From positions 1 to 64,000 of the forward strand of contig JABDAR010000002.1 in assembly GCA_013289085.1 (NCBI GenBank): a DNA stretch of 64,000 bases. Direction: 5' to 3'. Shown here one piece after another: positions 33,281-43,861 of the stretch (position 1 is the first letter of the stretch; each line of letters starts with the position of its first letter). Position numbers and translations under genes: made by a program. Under the pieces are notes generated by a model. It did not search any database, was not told the DNA's origin, and saw only the letters and a program-made list of their open reading frames with translations. The DNA is from Gammaproteobacteria bacterium (GTDB lineage Bacteria > Pseudomonadota > Gammaproteobacteria > JABCZS01).

Positions 33281-34828
33281 ATGTCATTTACTATAAAACG
33301 GGCTTTAATCAGCGTTTCCGATAAAACCGGCATTATTGCGCTTGCACAACAATTAGCAAACCATCAGGTTGAAATACTCTCCACTGGCGGCACTGCACAA
33401 GCTTTGCGTGATGCAAACATTCCAGTGGTAGATGTAGGAGATTATACCGGCTTTCCAGAAATTTTAGACGGACGCGTCAAAACCTTGCATCCTAAAATTC
33501 ATGCAGGTATTTTGGCAAGGCGTGCAATCGATAAAAATACATTAACTGAATTAGACATTCCATTTATTGACTTAGTCATAGTCAATTTATACCCATTTGC
33601 CAACACCATCGCTAAACCCGATTGTACATTTCATGAAGCGATAGAACAAATTGATATTGGCGGCCCCAGCATGTTGCGCGGCGCTGCAAAAAATTATCAA
33701 GAAGTAGCTGTTGTGATAGATCCCGAAGATTATCAACTGATCATTGAGCACTTATCACAACATCATTTAACAGAACAGCACCGACTTATACTTGCACAAA
33801 AAGTATTTGCACATACTGCCTATTACGATACTTTAATAAATGATTATTTAGCTGAACATACTGCAGAAGTTTTATTACCGACTAAACGAACTTTAGCGCT
33901 TACTGAGCAATTATCATTACGCTACGGTGAAAATCCCCATCAAGCGGCAACATTTTATCAGCAAGGTATTCACAAAACTGGGCTTGCGGCTAGCATTCAG
34001 CATCAAGGTAAACCTTTATCTTATAATAATTTACTCGATGCCGATGCAGCTATGGAATGTGTAACAGCATTTACGCAAATGCCCACTTGTGTGATTGTAA
34101 AACATACCAATCCTTGTGGTGTTGCCATTGCAAATGATTTATTGACTGCATATCAACGTGCCTATCAAGCTGATCCCACCTCGGCATTTGGTGGCATTAT
34201 TGCTTTTAATCAAACACTTGATGCAAAAACTGCGCAAACTATCATTGATACGCAATTTGTCGAAGTGATTTTGGCGCCAAAATTTGACGAAGCTGCGCTT
34301 GAAATTTTAAAGCATAAACCTAATGTACGGGCATTAACCTATCTATCTGATAAAAATATAGATCGTTTATCTTATCGCAGCATTAGCGGTGGTTTATTGG
34401 TACAAGAGCAAGACAATCAAATGATCGATACAAATAATTGGAAAATCGTAACAAACAAAAAACCTAATGCAGATCAATTAACAGATTTAACATTTGCTTG
34501 GCAAGTCGTGCGTTTTGTAAAATCTAATGCCATTGTATATGCCAAAAATGGTCAAACTTGTGGTGTAGGTGCAGGTCAAACCAGTCGTATTATGAGTTGT
34601 GAAATTGGCATTCTCAAGGCAAAACAAGCTGGCCTTTCGCTAAATCAATGTGTACTTGCATCTGATGCATTTTTTCCCTTTTCAGATAGCATAGAGGCTG
34701 CAGCAAAAGCAGGTGTTGCAGCAATTATTCAACCTGGCGGATCGTTACGCGATCAAGAAGTGATTAATGCCGCCAATGATTTAAATATGGCCATGATTTT
34801 TACCGGTATAAGACATTTTAAACATTGA
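33281..34828 (+). CDS. purH: Bifunctional AICAR transformylase / IMP cyclohydrolase PurH
   Basis: A 515-residue enzyme for the last two steps of IMP synthesis. The N-terminal MGS-like cyclohydrolase domain starts RALISVSDKTGI and holds DGRVKTLHPKIHAG. The transformylase domain has KHTNPCGVA and the C-terminal AFFPFSDSIEAAA. The ATG at 33281 is preferred: the frame continues upstream to 33218, but that start lies in the palindromic repeat and adds residues absent from the family. purD follows after 6 bases. Confidence 0.97.
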   Translation: MSFTIKRALISVSDKTGIIALAQQLANHQVEILSTGGTAQALRDANIPVVDVGDYTGFPEILDGRVKTLHPKIHAGILARRAIDKNTLTELDIPFIDLVIVNLYPFANTIAKPDCTFHEAIEQIDIGGPSMLRGAAKNYQEVAVVIDPEDYQLIIEHLSQHHLTEQHRLILAQKVFAHTAYYDTLINDYLAEHTAEVLLPTKRTLALTEQLSLRYGENPHQAATFYQQGIHKTGLAASIQHQGKPLSYNNLLDADAAMECVTAFTQMPTCVIVKHTNPCGVAIANDLLTAYQRAYQADPTSAFGGIIAFNQTLDAKTAQTIIDTQFVEVILAPKFDEAALEILKHKPNVRALTYLSDKNIDRLSYRSISGGLLVQEQDNQMIDTNNWKIVTNKKPNADQLTDLTFAWQVVRFVKSNAIVYAKNGQTCGVGAGQTSRIMSCEIGILKAKQAGLSLNQCVLASDAFFPFSDSIEAAAKAGVAAIIQPGGSLRDQEVINAANDLNMAMIFTGIRHFKH

Positions 34829-34834
34829 GGTTTT

Positions 34835-36103
34835 ATGAATATTTTAATTATTGGCAATGGTGGACGCGAACATGCAATGGCTTGGCATATTGCCCAAAAT
34901 AATCGCATTGCTAAAATATTTGTAGCCCCTGGCAATGCCGGCACGCGTCTTGAAGCTAAAGTTGAAAACATAGAAATTGCGAGTACAGACATTCCTGCAT
35001 TAATGACATTTGCAAAAAATAATCAAATTGCATTAACGATAGTCGGCCCAGAAGCGCCTCTTGCTGCAGGTATTGTCGATGCTTTTCAACACGCTAAATT
35101 ACCCTGTTTTGGCCCTACACAAAAAATGGCGCAACTGGAGTCTTCAAAAACATTTGCTAAAGATTTTTTAAAACGTCATCAGATTCCATCAGCGCAATAT
35201 GAAACTTTCACGGATGCAATGGCTGCCATTGATTATGTCAGCACACAAGATTTTCCGATAGTCATTAAAGCAGATGGTTTGGCTGCAGGTAAAGGCGTAG
35301 TCATCGCCGAAAATAAAATCGTCGCGATTCAAACCATAAATGAAATGTTAAATGAAAAACGTTTTGGGGACGCCAGCGCAAAGATCATTATTGAGTCTTT
35401 TTTACAAGGCGAAGAATGTAGTTTTATCGTCATGTGTGATGGCAAAAATGTATTACCTTTTGCAACATCGCAAGATCACAAAGCCCGCGATGATGGTGAT
35501 AAAGGCCCCAATACCGGCGGAATGGGCGCATATTCACCTGCACCTCTTGTAAATGAATCATTATATAATACCATTATGGAATCAGTTATTTATCCTACGC
35601 TTAAAGGCATGGCCAGTGAAGGCAATGCTTATACGGGGTTTTTATACGCAGGATTAATGGTTTCTCCTAAAGGCGTGCCCTATGTTTTAGAATTTAATTG
35701 CCGTTTAGGCGATCCTGAAACACAGCCCATTTTAATGCGCCTGCAATCTGATTTAGTAGAATTATGTTTTGCAGCAATTGCAGGAAAACTGAATGAAGTT
35801 GAAGCAAAGTGGGATGAGCGGTCTGCATTAGGTGTAGTATTAGCTTCAAGAGATTATCCAGAACAACCTAAAACCGGTGAAGTCATCACTGGTTTAGATC
35901 ACACTTTACCAAATGCTAAAGTCTTTCATGCAGGAACTGTTTATAAAAATAATGAAGTATTAACAAATGGTGGCCGTGTTCTATGCGTCACCGCACTTGG
36001 CGAAACATTATCGCTGGCAAAACAACTCGCTTATGAACAAGCAAAGCTCATTGCTTGGCCCAGTTGTTTTTATCGCAAAGATATTGGCGATAAGGCCTTA
36101 TAA
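34835..36103 (+). CDS. purD: Phosphoribosylamine-glycine ligase PurD
   Basis: A 422-residue ATP-grasp ligase for the second step of purine synthesis (GAR synthetase). The N-terminus IGNGGREHAMAWHI is diagnostic. ATP-grasp segments include IKADGLAAGKGVVIA and the metal-binding EFNCRLGDPETQ. It ends one base before the convergent flavin monooxygenase gene. Confidence 0.97.
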   Translation: MNILIIGNGGREHAMAWHIAQNNRIAKIFVAPGNAGTRLEAKVENIEIASTDIPALMTFAKNNQIALTIVGPEAPLAAGIVDAFQHAKLPCFGPTQKMAQLESSKTFAKDFLKRHQIPSAQYETFTDAMAAIDYVSTQDFPIVIKADGLAAGKGVVIAENKIVAIQTINEMLNEKRFGDASAKIIIESFLQGEECSFIVMCDGKNVLPFATSQDHKARDDGDKGPNTGGMGAYSPAPLVNESLYNTIMESVIYPTLKGMASEGNAYTGFLYAGLMVSPKGVPYVLEFNCRLGDPETQPILMRLQSDLVELCFAAIAGKLNEVEAKWDERSALGVVLASRDYPEQPKTGEVITGLDHTLPNAKVFHAGTVYKNNEVLTNGGRVLCVTALGETLSLAKQLAYEQAKLIAWPSCFYRKDIGDKAL

Positions 36104-36104
36104 A

Positions 36105-37400
36105 TTATTTTTTGTTTTTCATCAAATTATTATTATTCACAACAGTAGGCTGCTTTAACTCTGCGAGTTGTTTTTCCATACTGTTATCTAAAATTAATAC
36201 GCGCCATTCTGAAAAAGGATCGTTTGGATCTAATGTTTTTATTACTTGGTTACGCTGCATGGCAAATGTTTTATCACCCGTGAACACAACATTTCTATCA
36301 TTTGCTTCTTGAGCCAAAAATTTCTCGGCAACAGGTTTTCTGACTCTTTCATAATCTTTAACTGCAGCGAGGATATTGCCTTGATGATGTTTGATAGATT
36401 CCATCAACACGTACGCATCATCAGCAGCTGAACTGGTGTTATATCCATGTGTGGGTGAAGTAGCATGGGCCGCATCACCTGTTAATAGAATGCGTCCACC
36501 TGCGCTAATCCAAGTAGTAAGACCTTTTACTTCATAGGTAGGTCCCGCATAAGTGTGCTCATTTTCAGGTGCATTTAATATTTTTGCATTAAATGGCGAT
36601 TGTTCATTCAACTTATCGTTATATAATTCTTTCAGTTGCGCTAATTTTTTGCCTTGCTCTACTGGTTTAAAATCTTTTTCTTCCATCCGATAATAAGCAT
36701 AAAAACCTTGTCGGCCATCATTCAAAGGGCAAATCCATACACCAGCATTATGCCATGGCTGGAAATAAGTCTGATCTAGCGGGAAATCAACAGTTCCTTT
36801 ATCTAAAATACCAATCCATACACACAAGCCTGTATATTCTAATGTTGCGTCTTTTTCGATTTTTTCTTTCCGAATAGCTGAATTTGCACCATCTGCAGCA
36901 ATGACTAGATCAGCATTAACTTGGATATTTTTACCTTTAGCATTATCCGTAAATGTAACAGTTGTACCCGTACCCGAACTCTCAAAAACATCTACATAAG
37001 TATGATTTAAATGAATATCAATGTTTCTTTCTTGTGCGGCTTTCAACAGCAGCGCTTGCAACTTGGCTCTTTCAACGGTGATAATGGCATCACCCGTTTT
37101 TTCATAAAATTTATTCAAATCACCTTTATATAATAATTTGTTCTCATCATCATACATAGTGGTGTAATTGATCTTTACATCGAGCTCATCGACAATATTA
37201 GATAAGCCTAAATCGCGTAATCGTTTAATGCCCGTTGGCCACAACATCAGCGCCCCGCCTAGACCTTTTAATTCTGATGCTTTTTCATAAATAGAAATTT
37301 TAGCCATAGGTAAGGCTTTTCTTAACGCAATGGCATTGAGTAGCCCAGCCATCCCAGCACCCACGATAACGATATTTTGTTTTTGATATTCGTACATCAT
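36105..37400 (-). CDS. FAD-dependent monooxygenase (group A aromatic hydroxylase type)
   Basis: A 431-residue flavoprotein. The FAD dinucleotide-binding motif is IVIVGAGMAGLLNAIAL near the N-terminus. The DG motif is VIAADGANSAIRK, and the second FAD motif is LLTGDAAHATSPTHGYN. These three mark class A NAD(P)H-dependent hydroxylases, the group of hydroxybenzoate and urate hydroxylases. No neighbouring catabolic gene points to a substrate. It stands alone on the minus strand. Confidence 0.85.
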   Translation of the reverse strand: MMYEYQKQNIVIVGAGMAGLLNAIALRKALPMAKISIYEKASELKGLGGALMLWPTGIKRLRDLGLSNIVDELDVKINYTTMYDDENKLLYKGDLNKFYEKTGDAIITVERAKLQALLLKAAQERNIDIHLNHTYVDVFESSGTGTTVTFTDNAKGKNIQVNADLVIAADGANSAIRKEKIEKDATLEYTGLCVWIGILDKGTVDFPLDQTYFQPWHNAGVWICPLNDGRQGFYAYYRMEEKDFKPVEQGKKLAQLKELYNDKLNEQSPFNAKILNAPENEHTYAGPTYEVKGLTTWISAGGRILLTGDAAHATSPTHGYNTSSAADDAYVLMESIKHHQGNILAAVKDYERVRKPVAEKFLAQEANDRNVVFTGDKTFAMQRNQVIKTLDPNDPFSEWRVLILDNSMEKQLAELKQPTVVNNNNLMKNKK

Positions 37401-37486
37401 TTTACTCCAGATGTAAATCTGTCACAAGAATAACACAAACCAGCATAAGGTGACAGGTTAACGAGATTACTTTATACTTTAACCCC

Positions 37487-37843
37487 ATGAACCCCCTAGA
37501 CGCCATTAAAGACCATTTACACATCCCCGATATCAAATATCATATTTTCCTATGTGCCGACCAAACTAAGCCCCAATGTTGTAATAAAGCCCAAGGGCTT
37601 GAATCTTGGGAATATTTAAAAAAGCGTTTGGATGAACTCAAACTCACGGATTTGGGCGGGGTTTATCGGAGCAAGGTTAATTGCTTGCGAGTGTGTATAC
37701 AAGGCCCGATTGCTGTGGTCTATCCAGAAGGAATTTGGTATCATTCGTGTACCCCTGAAGTGTTAGAACTCATTATTCAGCAACACTTTATCAAAGGCGA
37801 AGTCGTAAGTGCCTATCAATTTTCAGGACCTATGAAGGATTAA
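37487..37843 (+). CDS. Thioredoxin-like [2Fe-2S] ferredoxin family protein
   Basis: A 118-residue protein of the thioredoxin-like 2Fe-2S family. It has [14 protein letters not shown] near the N-terminus and [10 protein letters not shown] followed by [14 protein letters not shown], giving the four expected cysteine ligands. It is probably a small electron carrier; the partner is unknown. It ends 3 bases before serA, so it belongs to the serA-rpiA run. Confidence 0.85.
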   Translation: MNPLDAIKDHLHIPDIKYHIFLCADQTKPQCCNKAQGLESWEYLKKRLDELKLTDLGGVYRSKVNCLRVCIQGPIAVVYPEGIWYHSCTPEVLELIIQQHFIKGEVVSAYQFSGPMKD

Positions 37844-37846
37844 AAC

Positions 37847-39019
37847 ATGTCAAAATTTATTATTAAAACCTATAACACTATTTCCCCTTTAGGATTAGCG
37901 GTATTTTCAGATGCGGGTTATATCGTGGACCCAAATGCGCAAGCACCTGATGCCATTTTATTACGCTCACACGTACTTGCACCCGAAGAAGTGGCCTCTA
38001 GTGTTAAAGTCGTCGCACGTGCGGGCGCCGGTGTTAATAATGTGCCTGTGGCAAAATTATCTGAGCGTGGCATTCCTGTATTAAATACACCCGGCGCCAA
38101 TGCTAATGCTGTTAAAGAATTAACCCTTGCCGGTTTATTATTAGCTGCACGTCATATTTGTGATGCTGCTGCATATACACAAACATTAAGCGGTGATAAG
38201 ACAGAATTTAATACACAAGTCGAAAAAAATAAAAGTAAATTTAAAGGTGTGGAATTAAAAGGCCGCACTTTAGGTGTTGTTGGCTTAGGTGCAATTGGCG
38301 TAAAAGTAGCGAATACAGCACGCGCAATTGGCATGAAAGTCATTGCTTTTGATCCACATATTACCGTTAAGCGCGCTTGGGATTTATCATCCAGTGTAAA
38401 ACATGCCAATAATCTACGGGAATTATTAGAGACAGCTGAATTTATTACGATTCACGTACCTCTTGTGCCTGAAACTAAAAATTTATTCAATGCCGCATTA
38501 TTTGAAAATGTAAAGCCGCAGAGTGTATTACTTAATTTTTCTCGGCAAGAAATTGTTGATGAAACCGCGGTTATTGCGGCACTTGATAACAATCAATTAC
38601 GTTATTATGTGTCTGATTTCCCAACTCCTGGTTTACAACAACATAAAAAGGCTATTGCACTGCCGCATTTAGGCGCTTCAACTGTTGAGGCAGAAGATAA
38701 TTGTGCAGTGATGGCTGCTGAGCAAATTTGTGAATATCTTGAATACGGCCATATTATTAACGCTGTTAATTTTCCAGATGTGGAAATGGCCAAACGTGGT
38801 GCGCATCGTATAGCAATTGCCAATTTAAATGTACCGAATATGGTGGCGCAAATTTCCAATCAACTGGCAAATTCGCAACTTAATATTATCGACATGATTA
38901 ATAAATCTCGCGATAATCTTGCTTGCACCATGATTGATGTAGATGCACCCATTCCAAATGAATTATTAAAAAATATTCATGCGATTGAAGGCGTATTAAA
39001 TGTCAGGATCTTATCATGA
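37847..39019 (+). CDS. serA: D-3-phosphoglycerate dehydrogenase
   Basis: A 390-residue NAD-dependent dehydrogenase that commits 3-phosphoglycerate to serine. The NAD-binding motif is [20 protein letters not shown]. The substrate-binding region is [11 protein letters not shown]. The catalytic His is in [17 protein letters not shown], and a C-terminal ACT-like regulatory part follows. In the usual Glu/Asp-x-Arg catalytic position the sequence reads [10 protein letters not shown], so the Arg is kept. It overlaps rpiA by 4 bases. Confidence 0.93.
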   Translation: MSKFIIKTYNTISPLGLAVFSDAGYIVDPNAQAPDAILLRSHVLAPEEVASSVKVVARAGAGVNNVPVAKLSERGIPVLNTPGANANAVKELTLAGLLLAARHICDAAAYTQTLSGDKTEFNTQVEKNKSKFKGVELKGRTLGVVGLGAIGVKVANTARAIGMKVIAFDPHITVKRAWDLSSSVKHANNLRELLETAEFITIHVPLVPETKNLFNAALFENVKPQSVLLNFSRQEIVDETAVIAALDNNQLRYYVSDFPTPGLQQHKKAIALPHLGASTVEAEDNCAVMAAEQICEYLEYGHIINAVNFPDVEMAKRGAHRIAIANLNVPNMVAQISNQLANSQLNIIDMINKSRDNLACTMIDVDAPIPNELLKNIHAIEGVLNVRILS

Positions 39020-39678
39020 GCGATAAAGAAACCTTAAAACAAAACGCCGCGCTTGCTGCACTCAAATTTATCGAGCCTGATATGATTATTGGAGTGGGCA
39101 CCGGTTCTACAGTTAATTACTTCATTGATGCGCTCGCAAAAAAAGATTATCGCATTAAAGCCGCTGTGGCAAGTTCACTCGCCACTAAGAAAAAATTAAT
39201 ACAAGCCGGGATTGAAGTCATGGAGGTCAATAGTATTGATCGCATTCCTATTTATATCGATGGCGCCGATGAAGCTACAGAACATTTGAGTTTAATCAAA
39301 GGTGGCGGCGGTGCATTAACCGGTGAAAAAATTGTTGCGCATATCGCTGATAAATTTATTTGTATGATTGATGAAGCCAAATTAGTCCCGGTATTGGGTA
39401 CTTTTCCGCTTCCCATTGAAGTCCTACCCATAGCACGCAGTCTGGTTGCACGTGAAATGATGAAGCTGGGCGGCAATCCCATGTATCGCGAAGGTTTTGT
39501 CAGTGATTATGGCAATCAAATTATCGATGTCTATAATCTTGAAATTTTAGATCCACATGCCCTAGAAGCACAAATTAATCAAATTCCAGGGGTGGTCACC
39601 AACGGTTTATTTGCGCACCGTGGCGCGGATCATTTATTGATTGCAAAATCATCCGGTGTAGAACAGCTAAACAAATAA
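39016..39678 (+). CDS. rpiA: Ribose-5-phosphate isomerase A
   Basis: A 220-residue isomerase interconverting ribose-5-P and ribulose-5-[25 protein letters not shown] and [12 protein letters not shown] are the family's phosphate and active-site loops. Its ATG overlaps the serA stop. Nine bases after its stop a 40-residue membrane peptide gene begins. Confidence 0.97.
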   Translation: MSDKETLKQNAALAALKFIEPDMIIGVGTGSTVNYFIDALAKKDYRIKAAVASSLATKKKLIQAGIEVMEVNSIDRIPIYIDGADEATEHLSLIKGGGGALTGEKIVAHIADKFICMIDEAKLVPVLGTFPLPIEVLPIARSLVAREMMKLGGNPMYREGFVSDYGNQIIDVYNLEILDPHALEAQINQIPGVVTNGLFAHRGADHLLIAKSSGVEQLNK

Positions 39679-39687
39679 GGACACATC

Positions 39688-39810
39688 ATGGAAAAGAAAG
39701 AATATCCAAAAGTGAAAAAAAGATTTATTATCGGCATGGCACCGTCTTTGATTACACTCGCATTGGTTACGATTGCAGTGAGTATTGTTTATTCATTAGT
39801 TACGCATTAA
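39688..39810 (+). CDS. 40-residue single-span membrane peptide
   Basis: A short frame starting MEKKEYPKVKKRF, then one hydrophobic helix (about 14-38), ending LVTH. The Lys-rich N-terminus predicts an N-in topology. A ribosome site (AAGGA) lies 7 bases before the ATG and it follows rpiA by 9 bases in the same direction. The 3' end overlaps the convergent desaturase by 11 bases. Many gammaproteobacteria carry small hydrophobic proteins of this build. Function is unknown. Confidence 0.6.
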   Translation: MEKKEYPKVKKRFIIGMAPSLITLALVTIAVSIVYSLVTH

Positions 39811-40945
39811 TCGTATAACGCTGCAGCGATTGCGAAAAGTTTTTCAGGGCTTCAATACCTGTTGCTTCTGCCTCGACACACCACGCTTGTAGCGCGTCTA
39901 ACAACTCTTTTTGGCTTGCAGTAGTGTGTTCCCAAATGGCTTGGAAACGATTGCGAAAATCATAAACCACTTGCAAAGTTTGACTATGTTTTAAAGCTTC
40001 TGCTAAATGCTGCTGGGCATGATCATCCACTAAACTTTGTTCACGAATCAATAATTTTTTAATCTTACGACTGAGATTACGTTCTTGTGAAAATACGGGC
40101 GTAATCACATCTTTTGCATAATGTGCCATCACTTCAAAACGGTTTAAGAATATAGCTTTGACCGTGTCTAGATCGATATGATCTTTACTCGCAAAATGAG
40201 GTGTAGGAGGAACGCGTTTGGGTTTAGCCAGTTTAAAATAAGATAATATTGTAATGTACATCCAGCCAATATCAAACTCAAACCAACGCACTGATAATTT
40301 CGCTGAAGTGCCATAAGTGTGATGATTATTATGCAACTCTTCACCGCATAATAAAATCCCTATCGGCGATACATTGGTTGAAGCATCTTTACATTCAAAA
40401 TTACGATAACCCCAAAAATGACCTAAACCATTGACAACGCCTGCCGCCGCTATCGGCGACCACATCATTTGAAACGCCCAAATGGCAATGCCTGGCACGC
40501 CAAATAAAATCACATAAATTATAAATAAAGAAATAATGCCGGCAAAATCATGAGGGGTATAAACATTACGTTCCAACCAATCATCGGGTGTACCGGTGCC
40601 AAAGCGTTCTAGGGTTTCTTTATTCTTACTTTCAACGCCATATAATTCAGCGCCAAACCAAAATACTTGTTTTAAACCATAAACATGAGGACTATGGGGA
40701 TCTTGTGCAGTTTCACAATAGGCATGGTGTTTACGATGAACAGCTACCCAACGTTTGGTCACTAAACTTGTGGTTGCCCAAAGCCAAACACGACAAAAAT
40801 GACTGACTATAGGGTGTAAATCTAGGGCTCTATGCGCTTGAGCGCGATGCAGAAAAATGGTGATACAGGCTGTAGTAATATGCGTCAAAATCAATGCCGC
40901 AACAATAAAACCCCACCAGGGTAAATCTAACAAGCCGTAGAACAT
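39800..40945 (-). CDS. Membrane fatty-acid (acyl-CoA delta-9 type) desaturase
   Basis: A 381-residue di-iron membrane desaturase that introduces a double bond into acyl chains, probably to adjust membrane fluidity. The three His boxes are HRAQAH (33-38), HRKHH (70-74) and HNNHH (about 212-216). Hydrophobic segments lie at about 12-32 and 45-65, with another pair after box two. The C-terminal 100 residues are soluble and helical, as in long bacterial DesC-like proteins. Confidence 0.92.
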   Translation of the reverse strand: MFYGLLDLPWWGFIVAALILTHITTACITIFLHRAQAHRALDLHPIVSHFCRVWLWATTSLVTKRWVAVHRKHHAYCETAQDPHSPHVYGLKQVFWFGAELYGVESKNKETLERFGTGTPDDWLERNVYTPHDFAGIISLFIIYVILFGVPGIAIWAFQMMWSPIAAAGVVNGLGHFWGYRNFECKDASTNVSPIGILLCGEELHNNHHTYGTSAKLSVRWFEFDIGWMYITILSYFKLAKPKRVPPTPHFASKDHIDLDTVKAIFLNRFEVMAHYAKDVITPVFSQERNLSRKIKKLLIREQSLVDDHAQQHLAEALKHSQTLQVVYDFRNRFQAIWEHTTASQKELLDALQAWCVEAEATGIEALKNFSQSLQRYTINA

Positions 40946-41026
40946 AAATCACCTCTAAGCTTAAGCAATACAATAGGTCATATTAACATAAGTTTACAAC
41001 AATTCCCATTAATGTATACTGTGGGC

Positions 41027-41503
41027 ATGAAAACCGGTATCTTTCCAGGCACCTTTGACCCGATAACCCGCGGACACAGCGATTTAGTAGAACGCGCCTG
41101 CCAATTATTCGAAACTGTGATTATTGCGGTGGCTGAAAATCCTGGGAAAAATCCCTTATTATCGTTGGAACAACGTATTGAACTTGTCACGGCAAGTACT
41201 GCCCATTTGCCACAAGTACGCGTACTAGGCTTTAAAGGCTTACTCATTGACTTTACACGCAGGGAGCAAGCGCAGGTTATTATCCGTAGTTTACGCACTG
41301 CCTCTGATTTTGAACATGAATTACAGCTCGCCCATATGAATGCACAACTCGCCCCCGAAATTCAAACCCTATTTTTGACCCCTAATCCACAATATGATTT
41401 TATATCTTCAAGCCTAGTACGAGAAATCACTCGCTTAAAAGGCGATATTTCCCCATTTGTTCATCCCATTGTTGCTAATACCCTTAAAAAATTATGGCCT
41501 TAA
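41027..41503 (+). CDS. coaD: Phosphopantetheine adenylyltransferase
   Basis: A 158-residue nucleotidyltransferase for the penultimate step of coenzyme A synthesis. The T/HxGH-type motif lies in [10 protein letters not shown], and the C-terminal [16 protein letters not shown] is characteristic. The ATG at 41027 fits the family N-terminus ([12 protein letters not shown]); the ATG at 41012 adds five residues. It overlaps the ferredoxin gene by 10 bases. Confidence 0.97.
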   Translation: MKTGIFPGTFDPITRGHSDLVERACQLFETVIIAVAENPGKNPLLSLEQRIELVTASTAHLPQVRVLGFKGLLIDFTRREQAQVIIRSLRTASDFEHELQLAHMNAQLAPEIQTLFLTPNPQYDFISSSLVREITRLKGDISPFVHPIVANTLKKLWP

Positions 41504-41745
41504 AAATCACGACCCAATGTATTAACTGTGATATCTGCGAGCCGGAATGTCCCAATGATGCTATTTACATGGGGCAAACAATTTATGAAATCGACCCTAA
41601 TAAATGCACAGAATGTGTAGGCCATTTTGGTGAACCACAATGTCAGGAAGTTTGTCCGGTGGAATGTATTATTGTGGATCCTGAATATACAGAAAGCCCA
41701 CAACAGCTGTTAGAGAAATATCAACAATTAACTTCGCAAAGCTAA
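41494..41745 (+). CDS. YfhL-type 2[4Fe-4S] ferredoxin
   Basis: An 83-residue ferredoxin. The first cluster motif is [12 protein letters not shown]. The second is [18 protein letters not shown] with an insertion between the second and third Cys, as in YfhL/FdxL proteins. It follows coaD, a common pairing in gammaproteobacteria. Its last 18 bases overlap the minus-strand elbB-like remnant. Confidence 0.93.
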   Translation: MALKITTQCINCDICEPECPNDAIYMGQTIYEIDPNKCTECVGHFGEPQCQEVCPVECIIVDPEYTESPQQLLEKYQQLTSQS

Positions 41746-41817
41746 TACCTGTTCCACTAAACGTTCAATCCCAAATGCCGCGCCACAACCGGATAAAATA
41801 ACTGCGACTGGTTTCAT
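41728..41817 (-). pseudogene. Probable 5' remnant of elbB (DJ-1/PfpI family)
   Basis: A 29-codon frame that starts in the hemY stop (ATGA overlap). It begins MKPVAVILSGCG, close to the ElbB N-terminus (MKKIxVILSGCG); the next part, with GIE and EQVLAL, can be aligned to ElbB GSEIHEAVLTL. It then stops inside the convergent ferredoxin gene. A full ElbB is about 220 residues, so only the first eighth is present. It could instead be a chance frame kept by hem coupling, but the SGCG match favours a truncated gene. Confidence 0.5.
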
Positions 41818-43004
41818 TCACCACTCCTTTGACAGGCTAATTGTAAACCTTCCTGATAATATTCCTGACTTTGAATGGTCGATTGCATTTTTGCAAATAA
41901 ATCACCCAATAATAAATAGGTTTCTGGATTTGGAGCGATGGCCAAACTTTTTTGCAAATATTCTTTAGCTAATCCCCAAATTTCATGTTGATACAATAAA
42001 CGTCCAACCGTCATCAGTAACACAGGATCTTCAGGATAATTTTTCAGCCACTGTTGTGCCGTTTTTAATTGTTTGTCTTTATCCATGGGTGCAACTAAAC
42101 CATAATAACGTACTAAACGCGCATCATAATGCTGCTTAATACTTTGCCTTAATAAGTTTTCTGCTTGTTCATGTTCGCCATGCGAAATCAGGTACGGCAC
42201 ATATTGTAATAATAATTCAGCATCTAATGACCATTTCTTCGGTATTTCTTGCCAGAGCATTGCGGGCGCATCACCCCCTGTAACTTTGGCCTTAATTAAT
42301 AAGGCAACATAAGCTTGCTGAGTTAAACGAAATAATTCATCAGGTGTGACTAATTTATGATTTTCTAAATTAGGTAATAAATCTAATAATTCTTGCCAGG
42401 CTTTTAATTCAATTAATACTGTCTTCAATAAGACCAAAACATTTTCATGATCCGGCGCCATTAATAATAAGCGTCGCAATGATGCTAAACATTGTTCATA
42501 TTGTCCGTGCATTTGCTGCATACGCGCTTGCGTTAAACCAATCGCAATTTGCGCATGACTATGATAAGTGTGTGCTAACCGTAAATATTCATCACGCTCT
42601 AATTCTTTACCCTGTTGTTGTGCAGCAATTGCGGCACCTAAACAATTCAAAAGCGCCGTATGACGTTTATCAATATTTTTACTGAGGAGTTGTTCTGCTG
42701 CTTTCCAACGACCTTCCGTTAGGGCTAAAAATCCACGCACTGTGCGTCTTCTTACTCTTTCAAAACTTTTCTTCTTATACCATTCGACTAAATGTTTAGG
42801 CGTAAAATAAATTTCCTTAATAAAACGCCACAATAATGTGATGACAAAAAATGTAAAAATAAAAATAAGCAGGCCTAACCACAATGGCATATCAATAACA
42901 GAATCACGATACACTATCATTAAATAGCCAGGATCTGCTTTTATTTTCAGTGCAGCCCAGACGCTGATAATTAATACAAATAATACAATCAATAGTTTTT
43001 TCAT
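41814..43004 (-). CDS. hemY: HemY-like TPR membrane protein
   Basis: A 396-residue inner-membrane protein of the HemY (proteobacterial) family. Two N-terminal transmembrane segments (about 3-19 and 37-59) are followed by a TPR-rich cytoplasmic or periplasmic part with the family segment VRRRTVRGFLALTEGRWKAAEQLL. Role in heme synthesis is inferred from its invariant place after hemX. The ATG at 43004 overlaps the hemX stop (TAATG). Confidence 0.9.
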   Translation of the reverse strand: MKKLLIVLFVLIISVWAALKIKADPGYLMIVYRDSVIDMPLWLGLLIFIFTFFVITLLWRFIKEIYFTPKHLVEWYKKKSFERVRRRTVRGFLALTEGRWKAAEQLLSKNIDKRHTALLNCLGAAIAAQQQGKELERDEYLRLAHTYHSHAQIAIGLTQARMQQMHGQYEQCLASLRRLLLMAPDHENVLVLLKTVLIELKAWQELLDLLPNLENHKLVTPDELFRLTQQAYVALLIKAKVTGGDAPAMLWQEIPKKWSLDAELLLQYVPYLISHGEHEQAENLLRQSIKQHYDARLVRYYGLVAPMDKDKQLKTAQQWLKNYPEDPVLLMTVGRLLYQHEIWGLAKEYLQKSLAIAPNPETYLLLGDLFAKMQSTIQSQEYYQEGLQLACQRSGE

Positions 43005-43861
43005 TATAACGCTCCAGATTGCTCTTGGGTTTGCAACCATGTAAATGCGCGGGAGGCATTGGGAATATCCGCGACAACCGCTTGTCCAGTTAAAGCCTCT
43101 AAAGTATTGAGTGCTTGTTGCACATTAGCATCATCTTGTTTAAAAAATTGTTGCAAGGCTAAAATCGCTTGTTGTAGGCTTGCTTGATACAAATCAGTTT
43201 GTCCTAATACTGCGCCAATACTTGTGCGTTGTAATTCAACTTTTACAGTTTCTCTTAAAATCGTTTCATCAAACAATACATAATCAATCGAGGTATTACG
43301 TGGCTGAATTCGAATTAAACTTTTTAATTCACCCCAAGTGTTACTGAGCATTTTTTGCCATGTTGATTCGGTATTTACCGTAGACTCAACCGGCGGTTTT
43401 ATTTCTTGCCGCGGTCGCAAAGGCAACGTCATGATTTGCTGCTGTACTTCCATAATTTTTTGATTGGTATATTCTAAATGCGGTGTTGGCGCTGATTCTA
43501 AATCCGCAATATCAGCAGCAAGCGCTTCTTGTAATGCAGACGGTGCATTGGCTGTCTTTAAGCGTGTTTGCACAAAACGCATGATGTTTAAGCTGGTTTT
43601 AACATCATATAAAATAAATAATTGCACATGGGCAATATTCAAATAATATTTAATCTCTGGCAAAGTATAAACTTCAGTTGCATGATGCAATTGCGCTTGT
43701 AGTTGATCCACGCGGTTTGTCAGTTGATCAATGGCTATTTGCTCAGCTGATGGTGCGACTGATACTGGCATTTGCGTTTGCGGCATTTGCAAATACACGC
43801 GCCATAAAATAAATCCTATGATAATAATGACTATGGGAAATATCCATTTAATTGCTTTCAT
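43004..43861 (-). CDS. hemX: HemX-like membrane protein
   Basis: A 285-residue protein with one N-terminal transmembrane helix (about 5-25) and a helical periplasmic domain. It contains ALAADIADLES and the C-terminal family segment TLYQASLQQAILALQQFF-like (here TDLYQASLQQAILALQ). HemX was long annotated as uroporphyrinogen methyltransferase, but it lacks the methylase motifs. Shorter than the E. coli protein (about 390). It overlaps hemD (ATGA). Confidence 0.88.
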   Translation of the reverse strand: MKAIKWIFPIVIIIIGFILWRVYLQMPQTQMPVSVAPSAEQIAIDQLTNRVDQLQAQLHHATEVYTLPEIKYYLNIAHVQLFILYDVKTSLNIMRFVQTRLKTANAPSALQEALAADIADLESAPTPHLEYTNQKIMEVQQQIMTLPLRPRQEIKPPVESTVNTESTWQKMLSNTWGELKSLIRIQPRNTSIDYVLFDETILRETVKVELQRTSIGAVLGQTDLYQASLQQAILALQQFFKQDDANVQQALNTLEALTGQAVVADIPNASRAFTWLQTQEQSGAL

